DNA from: Clostridium sp. M62/1
GTDB taxonomy: Bacteria; Bacillota; Clostridia; Lachnospirales; Lachnospiraceae
Assembly (NCBI RefSeq): GCF_020736365.1
Contig: NZ_CP085988.1
Coordinates: 348,501 to 412,500 of the forward strand
Direction of reading: 5' to 3'
Length of the DNA stretch: 64,000 bases
Shown here: positions 47,880 through 56,372 of the stretch, one piece after another
Numbering within the stretch: the first letter of the stretch is position 1
Layout: every line of letters starts with the position of its first letter
Position numbers and translations under genes: made by a program
Notes under the pieces: generated by a model
Databases searched by the model: none
Seen by the model: the letters and a program-made list of their open reading frames with translations, nothing else
What the model was told of the DNA's origin: nothing

Positions 47880-49256
47880 CTATTTTCCCATGCAGAATTT
47901 GCTGAAAATCTCATTGACCAGATCATCCTCCAGGGCCTCTCCCACGATCGTTCCCAGTTCCTCGTAGGCGTTCATGAGATCAATAGAGAAAAAGTCCTCA
48001 GGCATCTGATCTTCAATGCTCTTTTCTACCAGAAGCAGGCTGTCATACGCCTCTCTGAGGGCTGTTTTGTGCCGGACATTGGTAATCATCACTTCATCAT
48101 TAAAATCAATTTTTCCCGAGAAAAACAATTCTCTGATCCGCTCCTCCAGGACGTCGATTCCCTTTTGTTCCTTTGCCGAAACAGGAATCACCGTCTGGCC
48201 GGTCCTCTCCTCAAGCTCTTTTTCTGTCACAAGCATCTCCAGATCCGTTTTATTTAACAGCACGATGGCTTTTCTTCCCCTGATAAGCTCCATAATCTCC
48301 CGATCATTTTCATCCAGAGGCCTGGAACCATCCACCACGTAGATAATCAAGTCCGCGTCATCTGCAATCTGTCTCGCCTTATCCACGCCGATTTTTTCCA
48401 CAATATCGTCCGTGTCCCTGATTCCCGCTGTGTCGATAATGTTGAGGCTGATGCCGTGAAGCCTTATATTCTCTTCCAGCGTATCTCTCGTGGTACCTGC
48501 CACATCCGTCACAATCGCCCTCTCCTCTCCTACCAGCACATTCATAAGAGAGGATTTTCCTGCATTGGGCTTTCCCAAAATAACCGTCTTTACGCCCTCC
48601 CTGACCACTCTTCCGTTATCTGCCGTGGCAAGGAGTTTCTCTATCTCCTGCTTAATCGGAATGAGCCTTTCGTGAAGAATCTCAGGGTAACCCTCCAGAG
48701 AAATGTGCTCCGGATCGTCCAGAGCTGATTCTATAAAAGCGATTTCATAGATGAGTTTTTCTCTCAGCTCCTTCACCTTTCTGGACATTGCCCCGTTCAG
48801 CTGATTTACAGAGCTTTTCAGTGCGTAATCGTTTTTTGCATTGATCACATCGATAACCGCCTCTGCCTGGGACAGATCGATTCTGCCATTCAAAAATGCC
48901 CGCTTTGTGAACTCTCCCGGCTCGGCTAGCCTCGCCCCGTTTTTTACCACTGTTTCCAGAATCTTCCGCATGACAAGGACGCCGCCGTGGCAGTCGATCT
49001 CTACCGTGTCCTCTGCCGTATAGCTTCTCGGCCCCCGCATCAGCATGACCAGAACCTCGTCTATCAGCTCATTTTCATCATATATATGACCGTAATGTAT
49101 GGTAAACGTCTTTTCTTCTGAAAGCTTCCTGCCATTTGGCTTTCTGAAGATTCGATCAGCCACCTTTACTGCATCTTCTCCGCTGATCCTCACAACGCCG
49201 ATTCCCGAATTTGTCATTCCTGTTGAAATGGCCGCGATTGTATCATTCCTGAACAT
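47880..49256 (-). CDS. mnmE: tRNA modification GTPase MnmE
   Basis: GTPase of 458 residues, partner of MnmG. The N-terminal tetrahydrofolate-binding domain starts NDTIAAISTGMTNSGIGVVR. The G domain has VILGKPNAGKSSLMNVLVGE (about 222-241), DTAGIR, NKTD and SAKE. The C-terminus ends FSKFCMGK, with the conserved C-x-GK. Length is normal. It follows jag in the rpmH group after a repeat-rich gap. Confidence 0.97.
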   Translation of the reverse strand: MFRNDTIAAISTGMTNSGIGVVRISGEDAVKVADRIFRKPNGRKLSEEKTFTIHYGHIYDENELIDEVLVMLMRGPRSYTAEDTVEIDCHGGVLVMRKILETVVKNGARLAEPGEFTKRAFLNGRIDLSQAEAVIDVINAKNDYALKSSVNQLNGAMSRKVKELREKLIYEIAFIESALDDPEHISLEGYPEILHERLIPIKQEIEKLLATADNGRVVREGVKTVILGKPNAGKSSLMNVLVGEERAIVTDVAGTTRDTLEENIRLHGISLNIIDTAGIRDTDDIVEKIGVDKARQIADDADLIIYVVDGSRPLDENDREIMELIRGRKAIVLLNKTDLEMLVTEKELEERTGQTVIPVSAKEQKGIDVLEERIRELFFSGKIDFNDEVMITNVRHKTALREAYDSLLLVEKSIEDQMPEDFFSIDLMNAYEELGTIVGEALEDDLVNEIFSKFCMGK

Positions 49257-49379
49257 AGCTTTTTCCTTCCTCTCTGTGGTTCAGATTCTCTCTGATATTC
49301 TCTGCTTCATCAGGAAAACCAGCCCTCCTGCGGAATGGCTTTCCTCATAAGGCAGACAGTAATATTATGGCTCCCCGCC

Positions 49380-49641
49380 TGCTTTTATATTTTGCGGGAT
49401 CCCGCCCTTATGGGGGATTGCTTTTTCCTCTGCCCCAAAGGGCTCACGCTCGCCCCCCTAAAGGGATTTCCTGGCTCTGCGGCCGCCCCAGGGCGCCTTC
49501 TCTTGGCCTTCGGCCCCGAAGGGCTCACGCGAGAAAACCCTTTTGGGGTTTTCTCGCTTTGCGGCATTCGCCGCATGAAAATGAATGGGCAGTCTCCAGG
49601 CGGTGAGCAAGCTCCCCCCTGGAGACTGCCCATTCATTTTC
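49380..49641. repeat. Cluster of GC-rich palindromes between mnmE and jag
   Basis: Contains a perfect 24-bp inverted repeat (49,577-49,600 / 49,618-49,641, arms gaaaatgaatgggcagtctc...), a perfect 12-bp hairpin gcgagaaaaccc / gggttttctcgc (49,529-49,557) and smaller palindromes ggcc-ttc-ggcc and gcgg-catt-cgccgc. The phrase agggctcacgc occurs twice (near 49,439 and 49,520). Frames open on both strands are by-products of this symmetry. Confidence 0.7.
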
Positions 49642-49655
49642 GCCCTTCTCATTGC

Positions 49656-49727
49656 TAATAAAAAATGTTCAAACAGGGACTTGGTGACCGGTAGTTTTGG
49701 TTTGTCCTGCCTGAACATTTTTTATTA
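49656..49727. terminator. Terminator downstream of jag
   Basis: Long stem taataaaaaatgttc / gaacattttttatta with an additional caggga / tcctg part. It lies just beyond the jag stop and ends the rpmH-jag transcript. Confidence 0.8.
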
Positions 49728-49750
49728 TTTATCGTCCGGTCAGGTGGGGG

Positions 49751-50404
49751 TTATTCCCGTTCTGAACGGTCTTTTTTTCCTTCCTTCTTCAGAGAAATAA
49801 TCACGTGTCTGAATGGTTCTTCGCCGTCGCTTCTTGTCACAACGTACTTATCGTTCTGAAGTGCCGCATGGATAATCCGTCTTTCGTAAGGGTTCATGGG
49901 CTCAAGGGAAACGGCGCGCTTGGTCCTCTTTACCTTGTAGGCAATGTTCTTTGCCAGGGTTTCCAGAGTTTCCTTTCTTCTCTCCCGGTAGTTCTCCGTA
50001 TCCAGCTTTACACGGATATAGTCGTCCTTCTTCTTGTTTACCACAAGACTTACCAGGTACTGAAGGGAGTCTAAGGTCTGCCCTCTTTTTCCGATCAGGA
50101 TTCCCATGTCGGTTCCTTCCATGTTAATGTTCATTTCCTTCTCTTCTGCATTATACACGGCTGTGATGGAAACCTCCATGTTCATGGAATCAAATACCTG
50201 ATTCAGAAAATGAATGGCTCTGTCTTCAACGCGTTCCTTTCTCTTTGCTCTGATTACGGCAGGCTTGGCGCCAATCCCCAAAAATCCGGCGCTTCCCCGC
50301 TCAACGACCTCGTACTCCAGCTTGTCGCTGGTAGTTTCAAGCTCGATCAGTGCCTTTGTAACAGCTTCATCCACGGTTTTTGCGGAAACTGTAATCATAT
50401 CCAT
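49751..50404 (-). CDS. jag: Jag/KhpB RNA-binding protein
   Basis: Protein of 217 residues: Jag N-terminal domain (SAKTVDEAVTKALIELETTS, VVERGSAGFLGIGAKPA), a KH domain (MGILIGKRGQTLDSLQYLVS) and an R3H domain (LEPMNPYERRIIHAALQ). It binds RNA and affects cell elongation and sporulation in Firmicutes. It sits 12 nt downstream of yidC, as usual. Length is normal. Confidence 0.95.
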   Translation of the reverse strand: MDMITVSAKTVDEAVTKALIELETTSDKLEYEVVERGSAGFLGIGAKPAVIRAKRKERVEDRAIHFLNQVFDSMNMEVSITAVYNAEEKEMNINMEGTDMGILIGKRGQTLDSLQYLVSLVVNKKKDDYIRVKLDTENYRERRKETLETLAKNIAYKVKRTKRAVSLEPMNPYERRIIHAALQNDKYVVTRSDGEEPFRHVIISLKKEGKKDRSERE

Positions 50405-50416
50405 ACTGCACCCCTC

Positions 50417-51661
50417 CTACTTGTTGTGCTTTTCGTTATACTTCTGAACCATTCTGGCCTTGGCTGCAAGGCTTCCCGGCTTCGGATCGCTGTTGTAGAA
50501 CTCGGTTGAATCCTTCACCTGCTTTGCATTCCTTTCCAGCCTGCGGTTCTTCTCAGCCTCTTCCTCCTCCTGCTTTGCCTGAATGCTCTTGAGATTCACG
50601 GCTGCATTCTGATTGATCTTTGCTGGCGGAAGCCCCTTCTTCGCACGTTTTTTGTTCATCTTCTCAACATTCTTCCTGATAAGCTCGTCCATATCCACTT
50701 TCTTCATGTAGGAGTTGACGAACATCTGCTGGAAAATGAGGATGATACCCTGGACAACCCAGTAGATACCAATACCTGCCGGCAGGGTAAAGCAGAAGAA
50801 TACAGACATGAGAGGCATGGTGATCATCATGCTGTTCATCATCTGTGCACCCGGAGCATCCTTATCCATGGTCTGATTGGTGCTCATCAGCTTTGTGGAG
50901 AGCCACTGGGTAATACCTGCCAGAATCGGGATAATCCATGCAACTGTTATATTTGAAAAACCGGTAAACGGCGCTGTTGCCAGATTAATTCCCAGGAAGG
51001 AGTTCATCTGCTCTATCTTGTCCGCATTCTGTGCGATTACGTCTGCAATAGAAGGAAATGCATTTTCAAGTCCCTTCCAGTTATCAGGTGTAAACTTATA
51101 GAGCAGATCGATGACCTTGTTTGGATTTGCCAGAGCCTCAGCCGTAAAGCCGTTGCTCATCTTTCCGCCTACCTCAATCAGCTTGGAGGCAAAATCCGGC
51201 TGATTCTGGAGAGGTTCCACTACATTCTCAAAGAACACTCTAACAGACGGAACGTAGGCCGGGATATTGTAGATAACGCGGTACAGTGCCAAAATAATCG
51301 GGAACTGGATTAACAGAGGAAGGCATCCTGCTGTCGGGGAGGAGCCGTACTTTTCATAGACGGCCTTCATCTCCACCTGCTGCTTTGCCATGGAGGTCTG
51401 ATCCGTTTTTCCCTTATATTTCTTCTGAATCGCTGCAATTTCCGGGTTCATAAGCGCCATCATCTTGGAGGATTTCTGCTGCTTTAAGGTCAGCGGAAAC
51501 AGAAGAAGCCTTGTGATGATGGTGAACAGAATAATACATACGCCAATGTTAAAAACGCCGAAGGAGCTTGTGAACCTGAACAGCAAGTCCATGACGATTC
51601 CAAACAGGCTGGCGATTGGCCCTAAAATAGAGCCTGCTTTCGTCGCTACAAAAAATTCCAA
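50417..51661 (-). CDS. yidC: Membrane protein insertase YidC (OxaA)
   Basis: Insertase of 414 residues. Five hydrophobic segments, with LTLKQQKSSKMMALMNPEIA and IQKKYKGKTDQTSMAKQQVE in the cytoplasmic loop and CLPLLIQFPIILALYRVIYN, are typical. The large central insert (about 150-230) is common in Lachnospiraceae. The C-terminal tail is basic and ribosome-binding. It assists insertion of membrane proteins. The order rnpA-yidD-yidC-jag is standard. Confidence 0.96.
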   Translation of the reverse strand: MEFFVATKAGSILGPIASLFGIVMDLLFRFTSSFGVFNIGVCIILFTIITRLLLFPLTLKQQKSSKMMALMNPEIAAIQKKYKGKTDQTSMAKQQVEMKAVYEKYGSSPTAGCLPLLIQFPIILALYRVIYNIPAYVPSVRVFFENVVEPLQNQPDFASKLIEVGGKMSNGFTAEALANPNKVIDLLYKFTPDNWKGLENAFPSIADVIAQNADKIEQMNSFLGINLATAPFTGFSNITVAWIIPILAGITQWLSTKLMSTNQTMDKDAPGAQMMNSMMITMPLMSVFFCFTLPAGIGIYWVVQGIILIFQQMFVNSYMKKVDMDELIRKNVEKMNKKRAKKGLPPAKINQNAAVNLKSIQAKQEEEEAEKNRRLERNAKQVKDSTEFYNSDPKPGSLAAKARMVQKYNEKHNK

Positions 51662-51714
51662 TTAACTACCTCCTACTTATATGGGCGCGCCTTCTGCCCG
51701 GCACGGCCCTTTTG

Positions 51715-51936
51715 CTACGGAACCGGATCATAACCGCCTTCTGCAAACGGATGACATCGGAGTATCCGCTTACAGGCCAAAAAACCACCTTTTAACGCGC
51801 CGTACTTTTGAAGTGCCTCAATGGCGTATTGAGAACACGTAGGCGTGTACCTGCAGTGAGGTCCTGTCATGGGGGAAATATACCTCTGGTATCCCCGGAT
51901 CATTTTAATAAAGATCTTTTTAACCAATATTCTCAC
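51715..51936 (-). CDS. yidD: YidD membrane protein insertion efficiency factor
   Basis: Protein of 73 residues with the family signature [20 protein letters not shown] then [14 protein letters not shown] and [13 protein letters not shown]. It is membrane-associated and supports YidC. It overlaps rnpA by 17 bases. Confidence 0.95.
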   Translation of the reverse strand: MRILVKKIFIKMIRGYQRYISPMTGPHCRYTPTCSQYAIEALQKYGALKGGFLACKRILRCHPFAEGGYDPVP

Positions 51937-52279
51937 TTCGATTCTCTAAAATGTTATGAAGTCCGCACAGGTGCAGATAAGCACTCTCTATCTGCCTGAA
52001 ATTCGATTCCTTTGCAGCCGCTCTGGCGACTACCACGATGTCCAGTCCAGCCTTAACCATGGGCTTGTTCAGTCGGTAGCTTTCCCTTAAAAGTCTTGTA
52101 ATGTGATGGCGTACCACGCTGTTCCCCACTTTTTTGCTGACGGAAATGCCAATCCTTGTATCGGCCCCCTCTTCCGTTTTCATCACATACATAATCAAAA
52201 GACGGTTCGCATAGGATTTCCCTGTCCTGTAAACCTTCTGGAAATCCGCGTACTTTTTGATTGAATTAAAATGCTTCAT
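51920..52279 (-). CDS. rnpA: Ribonuclease P protein component
   Basis: Protein of 119 residues that assists the RNase P RNA in tRNA 5' maturation. The signature [20 protein letters not shown] then RLLRESYR is present. The gene follows rpmH after a strong hairpin, which may lower rnpA expression relative to L34. Length is normal. Confidence 0.96.
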   Translation of the reverse strand: MKHFNSIKKYADFQKVYRTGKSYANRLLIMYVMKTEEGADTRIGISVSKKVGNSVVRHHITRLLRESYRLNKPMVKAGLDIVVVARAAAKESNFRQIESAYLHLCGLHNILENRSENIG

Positions 52280-52315
52280 GGATTCTCCTCACACATAAAG
52301 TTTGAGAAAAGAAAA

Positions 52316-52345
52316 GGCCACAATTTTACTCTGAAAATTGCGGCC
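52316..52345 (-). terminator. Attenuator/terminator between rpmH and rnpA
   Basis: Perfect-like stem ggccacaatttt / aaaattgcggcc (one G-U) followed on the minus strand by TTTTCTTTTC. It lies 9 bp after the rpmH stop and would let only part of the transcripts continue into rnpA. Confidence 0.85.
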
Positions 52346-52353
52346 ACGCTTCC

Positions 52354-52488
52354 TTAAGCAGTTAATTTTGCTCTTCCCTTTGCTCTTCTTGCAGCCAGAA
52401 CCTTTCTTCCGCCTGCGCTGCTCATTCTAGCTCTGAAGCCGTGAACTTTTGCTCTCTGTCTTTTTTTAGGCTGAAATGTCATCTTCAT
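52354..52488 (-). CDS. rpmH: 50S ribosomal protein L34
   Basis: Protein of 44 residues: [20 protein letters not shown] then [20 protein letters not shown] and KLTA. It is the complete, highly conserved L34. A GGAGGTG site lies upstream. The gene opens the minus-strand housekeeping operon leading away from the origin. Confidence 0.97.
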   Translation of the reverse strand: MKMTFQPKKRQRAKVHGFRARMSSAGGRKVLAARRAKGRAKLTA

Positions 52489-52593
52489 AACTCAAAACAC
52501 CTCCTCATCCATCAATTATCAAAGAAATTTTCTTATCCATAGTTAGACTATTTTAAACTAAACATCGTTTCAATTATATAGAACAACTAAAAA

Positions 52594-53199
52594 CTAGTCA
52601 AGCATTTTCTCTTTCTTTTCTCCTATTTTCACGATCCACTCTCTTTTAATCTCCCACATTCCTGCCTGTATTCCCCCTCTGCTTGACTCCTCCCCGTTTT
52701 TGAATCTTCGGTCATTTACAAAAAGCCGGTCCCAGCTCTCCATGATCCTTCTTTTTATATCAGGATAAAAGCCAGTCAAAACTGCCTGCTCCTCCCTGAT
52801 TCCCATCTGGGAAAGCTCGTCCCTGAAGGCGCGCTCCTCCCCCTCATCCTCCCCGATATACTGCATACAGAGGATCTTTCTCCAGTCATCGGCGTCAAAA
52901 AGGACAAGCTGATCTGCCGGAACCTCTGCCTGAAAGCCCACATTCTCGCCAGACCAGTCAATCCCGTACTCTTCCCTGTACCCCCAGTATGGATACTGGG
53001 CGCCCGCCGGCCTTTTCACCCTTTTTTGAAGCTCTTTTACAAACCAGTCATAAGCGGTGAGAAAGATCTCCCTGCTCTCCCCATATTTGAGGGCCACATA
53101 CTCCCGCCTAGAAAAGCAGGTGCCTCTGCTGTCAATTTCTCTCATCACCGCTTCCGCCTGGGATATATAAAGCCTTATTCCGTTACTCCTGTCACCCAT
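52594..53199 (-). CDS. DUF3841 family protein, copy 1
   Basis: Protein of about 201 residues starting MGDRSNGIRLYISQAEAVMR. The conserved elements YPYWGYREEYG, LFDADDWRKILCMQYI and MESWDRLFVNDRRF mark DUF3841. The start is uncertain (ATG 53,199 or 53,217, both inside copy 2). The function is unknown; no catalytic motif is obvious. The family is scattered in Firmicutes. It overlaps copy 2 by about 25-43 bases. A pair between rpmH and dnaA is unusual. Confidence 0.75.
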   Translation of the reverse strand: MGDRSNGIRLYISQAEAVMREIDSRGTCFSRREYVALKYGESREIFLTAYDWFVKELQKRVKRPAGAQYPYWGYREEYGIDWSGENVGFQAEVPADQLVLFDADDWRKILCMQYIGEDEGEERAFRDELSQMGIREEQAVLTGFYPDIKRRIMESWDRLFVNDRRFKNGEESSRGGIQAGMWEIKREWIVKIGEKKEKMLD

Positions 53200-53726
53200 T
53201 CTCTTCTGATCTCCCATATTGTTCCGTATTCCATATCGTTTCCTAAAATGATGGAAGGGTCAAACAGCCGCTTCCAGCTCTCCCGGATCTCTCTTTTAAG
53301 CTCCGGATAAAACCGGGACATATAGGCCTGCGCATCCCCGACTCCCAGGTTATCCAGAATTTCCTGATGACGCCTGGCATCCTGTTCATTTTCAGGTATG
53401 TAAGAGTAGTTCAGAATCGTTCCCCACTTTTCTATATTAATATGGGTAATCTGCTCAGGCTCCAGGGAGAGTTCCAAAACCACCTCCCCCTCCCCCGGTA
53501 TCATGGCTGTCCCTCTCGAAAATACCACCCAAACCGGATATTCCACATCCTTCGGCCGGCCGGCTGCGTCCGGCCCATTGGCCACCAGCCAGTCGTAGGC
53601 CTCCAGCACAAGAGCTGCGTGTTCCGTCAGATCCATCTCAATATATTTTCTCTTTGCCGTGTATCTGCCCGTTTTTCTCAGTTCTTCAAGAACGCTTTTT
53701 TTCTGCCTTGTCCACACCCTTACCAT
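53175..53726 (-). CDS. DUF3841 family protein, copy 2
   Basis: Protein of 183 residues: MVRVWTRQKKSVLEELRKTG then YPVWVVFSRGTAMIPG, INIEKWGTILNYSYIP and RESWKRLFDPSIILG. It is a paralogue of the next gene (same layout, about 200 residues, shared IWEIRREW / MWEIKREW ends). It is the upstream member of the two-gene unit, with its own ribosome site (GAGGAGATAC). Cytosolic, no signal peptide. The function is unknown. Confidence 0.78.
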   Translation of the reverse strand: MVRVWTRQKKSVLEELRKTGRYTAKRKYIEMDLTEHAALVLEAYDWLVANGPDAAGRPKDVEYPVWVVFSRGTAMIPGEGEVVLELSLEPEQITHINIEKWGTILNYSYIPENEQDARRHQEILDNLGVGDAQAYMSRFYPELKREIRESWKRLFDPSIILGNDMEYGTIWEIRREWVTGVTE

Positions 53727-53778
53727 TCTCTGTATCTCCTCTTCCGGATTTTTATTTCAGTATACCATATCCTTCGAA

Positions 53779-53834
53779 TATGACAGCCTCCGGCGGAACT
53801 CAGCGCCCGGATTTCAGCAGTAAATGCTGAAACC
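53779..53834. repeat. Dispersed intergenic repeat, copy 2
   Basis: Matches 47,243-47,298 (cagcctccgg, gaactcagcgcccgg, tttcagcagtaaatgctgaaac). It is followed by a separate 14-bp hairpin, ggtataataaccgc / gcggtcattatacc (53,845-53,875). Confidence 0.6.
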
Positions 53835-54119
53835 GGTATGCGCAGGTATAATAACCGCTTTGCGGTCATTATACCGTATCTCTGTCAGCACTACAATCCG
53901 ATTGTTCCGTTTCAATTTTCCTGCAGCCTGGCTGTTTTCGTTTTTTCTTCTGTTTTTTTCAACATCCTTTCCTTTAATGGTCAAATGTGGAAAAATATTT
54001 TTTCATCCGCTTAATTGTGTATAACTTTTTATTTTTCCCCTCTTTTTCCTGATTTCTGCTCTGTTTTCCACTTTTCTGCTGCCGTTTCCCTCTGTCCGCA
54101 TCTGTTTCACATTCTCTTG

Positions 54120-54400
54120 TGGACAAGTTATCCACCACCCCAATATGTAGTAAAGCATTGATTTTACAGCCTTCTTTTTCGTCATCCACAAATTATCCCT
54201 CACTTATTCACATGCTTTACATAATTTATCCCCAATCTGTTGATAACTTGTTGATAACTCTCTGAATAACCTCTGGACAACCTGTGTACATTTTTACCCC
54301 GTCTCATTTCTTCCTTTGCTTTCAAGTGCTTTCCGTTTTCCTCTCTGTGCATATCAGGTTTTCCACTTATCCCCAAAAGTTATCCCCAAGTTTTTCACAT
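54120..54400. other. oriC: oriC, dnaA-upstream part (DnaA box cluster)
   Basis: DnaA box-like sequences TTATCCACC (54,128), TCATCCACA (54,182), TTATTCACA (54,204), TTATCCCCA (54,226), and two more TTATCCCCA at 54,367 and 54,380. Reversed TTGATAAC motifs occur at 54,239-54,259. Genes diverge from here on both strands, as expected of a replication origin. This and the dnaA-dnaN gap form a bipartite oriC. Confidence 0.85.
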
Positions 54401-54616
54401 TCCCATTGAAAATTGTTTTGTAATCATGTAAAATATGATTAGATTGGGCAAATTTGCAGTTTTGTCTGAAGCCCAGAGAATTGCCTCGTAATTTCCTCTG
54501 AATTTCCTGTAAAACGGGGCGGAAAAGACTCTGCAGAATGAAGCAGGGCGGCTCAGTGACAGAGGAAATATGCCGCTTTGGCGGCCGCCTCTTTAATACA
54601 TTTAGGAGATTTTACT

Positions 54617-55987
54617 ATGTTAGAAAAAATCAAAGAAAAATGGGAAGATATTCTGCTGCATATTAAGGAAGAGCATGAGCTGACCGATGTTTCTTTTAAA
54701 ACCTGGCTGCTTCCGACAGAAGCCTACTCCATGAAAGGCAACACGCTTCAGATCCTGGTTCCCGACATCCATTTTTTAGGGTACATGCAGAAAAAATACG
54801 GATTCCTGCTCACCGTGGCTATTGCAGAGATCACCGGCATTGAGTGTCAGGTGGATTTCATCACCAGAGAGCAGATCAAGGAGGAACCGGAGGAAGTTTC
54901 TGAAAATCAGCTTCTGTCCCACTCCACTGATGTTGATCAGCAGGTGATCCAGAATGCAAACTTAAATCCGCGCTATACCTTTGATACCTTCGTGGTAGGT
55001 GCCAACAACAACCTGGCCCACGCAGCATCCCTGGCTGTGGCCGAATCCCCGGGTGAGATTTACAATCCTCTCTTTATCTATGGAGGCGTGGGACTTGGAA
55101 AAACGCACCTGATGCATTCCATCGGCCATTTTATCCTTCAGAATAACCCGAAGGCCAAAATTTTATACGTGACCAGCGAGAAATTCACCAACGAGCTGAT
55201 CGATGCCATCCGGAACAAGAACAATATCTCCACCACAGAGTTCCGGGAGAAATACAGGAACAACGATGTTCTCCTCATCGACGATATTCAGTTTATCATC
55301 GGCAAGGAGAGCACCCAGGAGGAATTTTTCCATACCTTCAATGCCCTCTATGAGGCCAAAAAGCAGATTATTATCTCCTCCGATAAGCCTCCGAAGGAAA
55401 TTGAGACCTTAGAGGAGCGCCTTCGCTCCCGGTTTGAGTGGGGACTTACCGTGGACATCCAGTCCCCTGACTACGAAACGCGAATGGCGATTCTTCGCAA
55501 AAAGGAGGAGCTGGAGGGCTACAACATTGACAACGAAGTGATCAAATACATTGCCACCCATGTAAAATCCAATATCCGGGAACTGGAGGGAGCCCTCACA
55601 AAGATCGTAGCTCTCTCTAAATTAAATAAGAGAGAAATCACCACCGAGCTGGCTGAGGAGGCCTTAAAGGATCTGATCTCCCCAGGCGGTGCAAGAGAGA
55701 TCACGCCGGAGCTGATTATCCAGGTGGTTTCCGATCACTTCGGAATCACACCTGCAGATATTTCTTCCAAAAAGAGAAATAAGGAAATCGTCTATCCGCG
55801 CCAGATTGCCATGTACCTGTGCCGGACGATGACAGGCACTCCCCTTCAGGGTATCGGAAAATATCTGGGCGATCGGGATCACACTACGATTATCCACGGC
55901 GCAGAAAAGATCACTGCCGACATGGAAAAAAATGAATCCCTCAGGAATACCCTCGAGGTACTGAAGAAGAAGCTGAGTCCCCAGTAA
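54617..55987 (+). CDS. dnaA: Chromosomal replication initiator DnaA
   Basis: Protein of 456 residues. Domain I starts MLEKIKEKWEDILLHIKEEH; domain III has Walker A GGVGLGKTHLMHSIG (about 155-169) and Walker B LLIDDIQFI; domain IV ends with the DnaA box-binding signature YLGDRDHTTIIHGAEKI. ATG 54,617 is chosen for its TTTAGGAGATTTT site; an upstream in-frame frame exists but has no ribosome site. Length is normal. Confidence 0.98.
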   Translation: MLEKIKEKWEDILLHIKEEHELTDVSFKTWLLPTEAYSMKGNTLQILVPDIHFLGYMQKKYGFLLTVAIAEITGIECQVDFITREQIKEEPEEVSENQLLSHSTDVDQQVIQNANLNPRYTFDTFVVGANNNLAHAASLAVAESPGEIYNPLFIYGGVGLGKTHLMHSIGHFILQNNPKAKILYVTSEKFTNELIDAIRNKNNISTTEFREKYRNNDVLLIDDIQFIIGKESTQEEFFHTFNALYEAKKQIIISSDKPPKEIETLEERLRSRFEWGLTVDIQSPDYETRMAILRKKEELEGYNIDNEVIKYIATHVKSNIRELEGALTKIVALSKLNKREITTELAEEALKDLISPGGAREITPELIIQVVSDHFGITPADISSKKRNKEIVYPRQIAMYLCRTMTGTPLQGIGKYLGDRDHTTIIHGAEKITADMEKNESLRNTLEVLKKKLSPQ

Positions 55988-56084
55988 ATTCTATGGCGGA
56001 CCGTTTCTTTGAGTCCGAATTGAGTCCGAAATCTGTGAATAACCGGAGGGCTTCTGAAAAAACTGCGCTCTTTCAGACCATTTT

Positions 56085-56372
56085 TCCACTCATCCACAAT
56101 GGACGTTGAAAACTGTCTGGACAGACTGTGGATAATCTCCCTGTTTTTTCCGGCGTCCTTAAGCCCTTTTTTAACCTGTGGATAAACCTCAAGTTGTCCT
56201 TCGTGTTTTGATGACTTTTACACAGACCTTTCCAGTGGATAAATCCTTGATTTTTAAGGGCTCTTAAGACTTATTCACATATTCACGCCCCCTACGGCGA
56301 TTACTGCGGAATTTATTTATATCTTTACTTACACGATGTTCCATTTTTTCAGCAAAGGAGTTATCAACAATT
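56085..56372. other. oriC: oriC, dnaA-dnaN intergenic part
   Basis: DnaA boxes TCATCCACA (near 56,091), TGTGGATAA (56,127 and 56,177), AGTGGATAA (56,234) and TTATTCACA (56,271). An AT-rich stretch before dnaN (about 56,300-56,340) could be the unwinding element. Confidence 0.85.

Noticed and set aside
49335..49718. Overlapping open frames on both strands
   Set aside because: They arise from GC-rich palindromes; both strands read similar MNGQSPGG-type peptides, as expected from symmetry.
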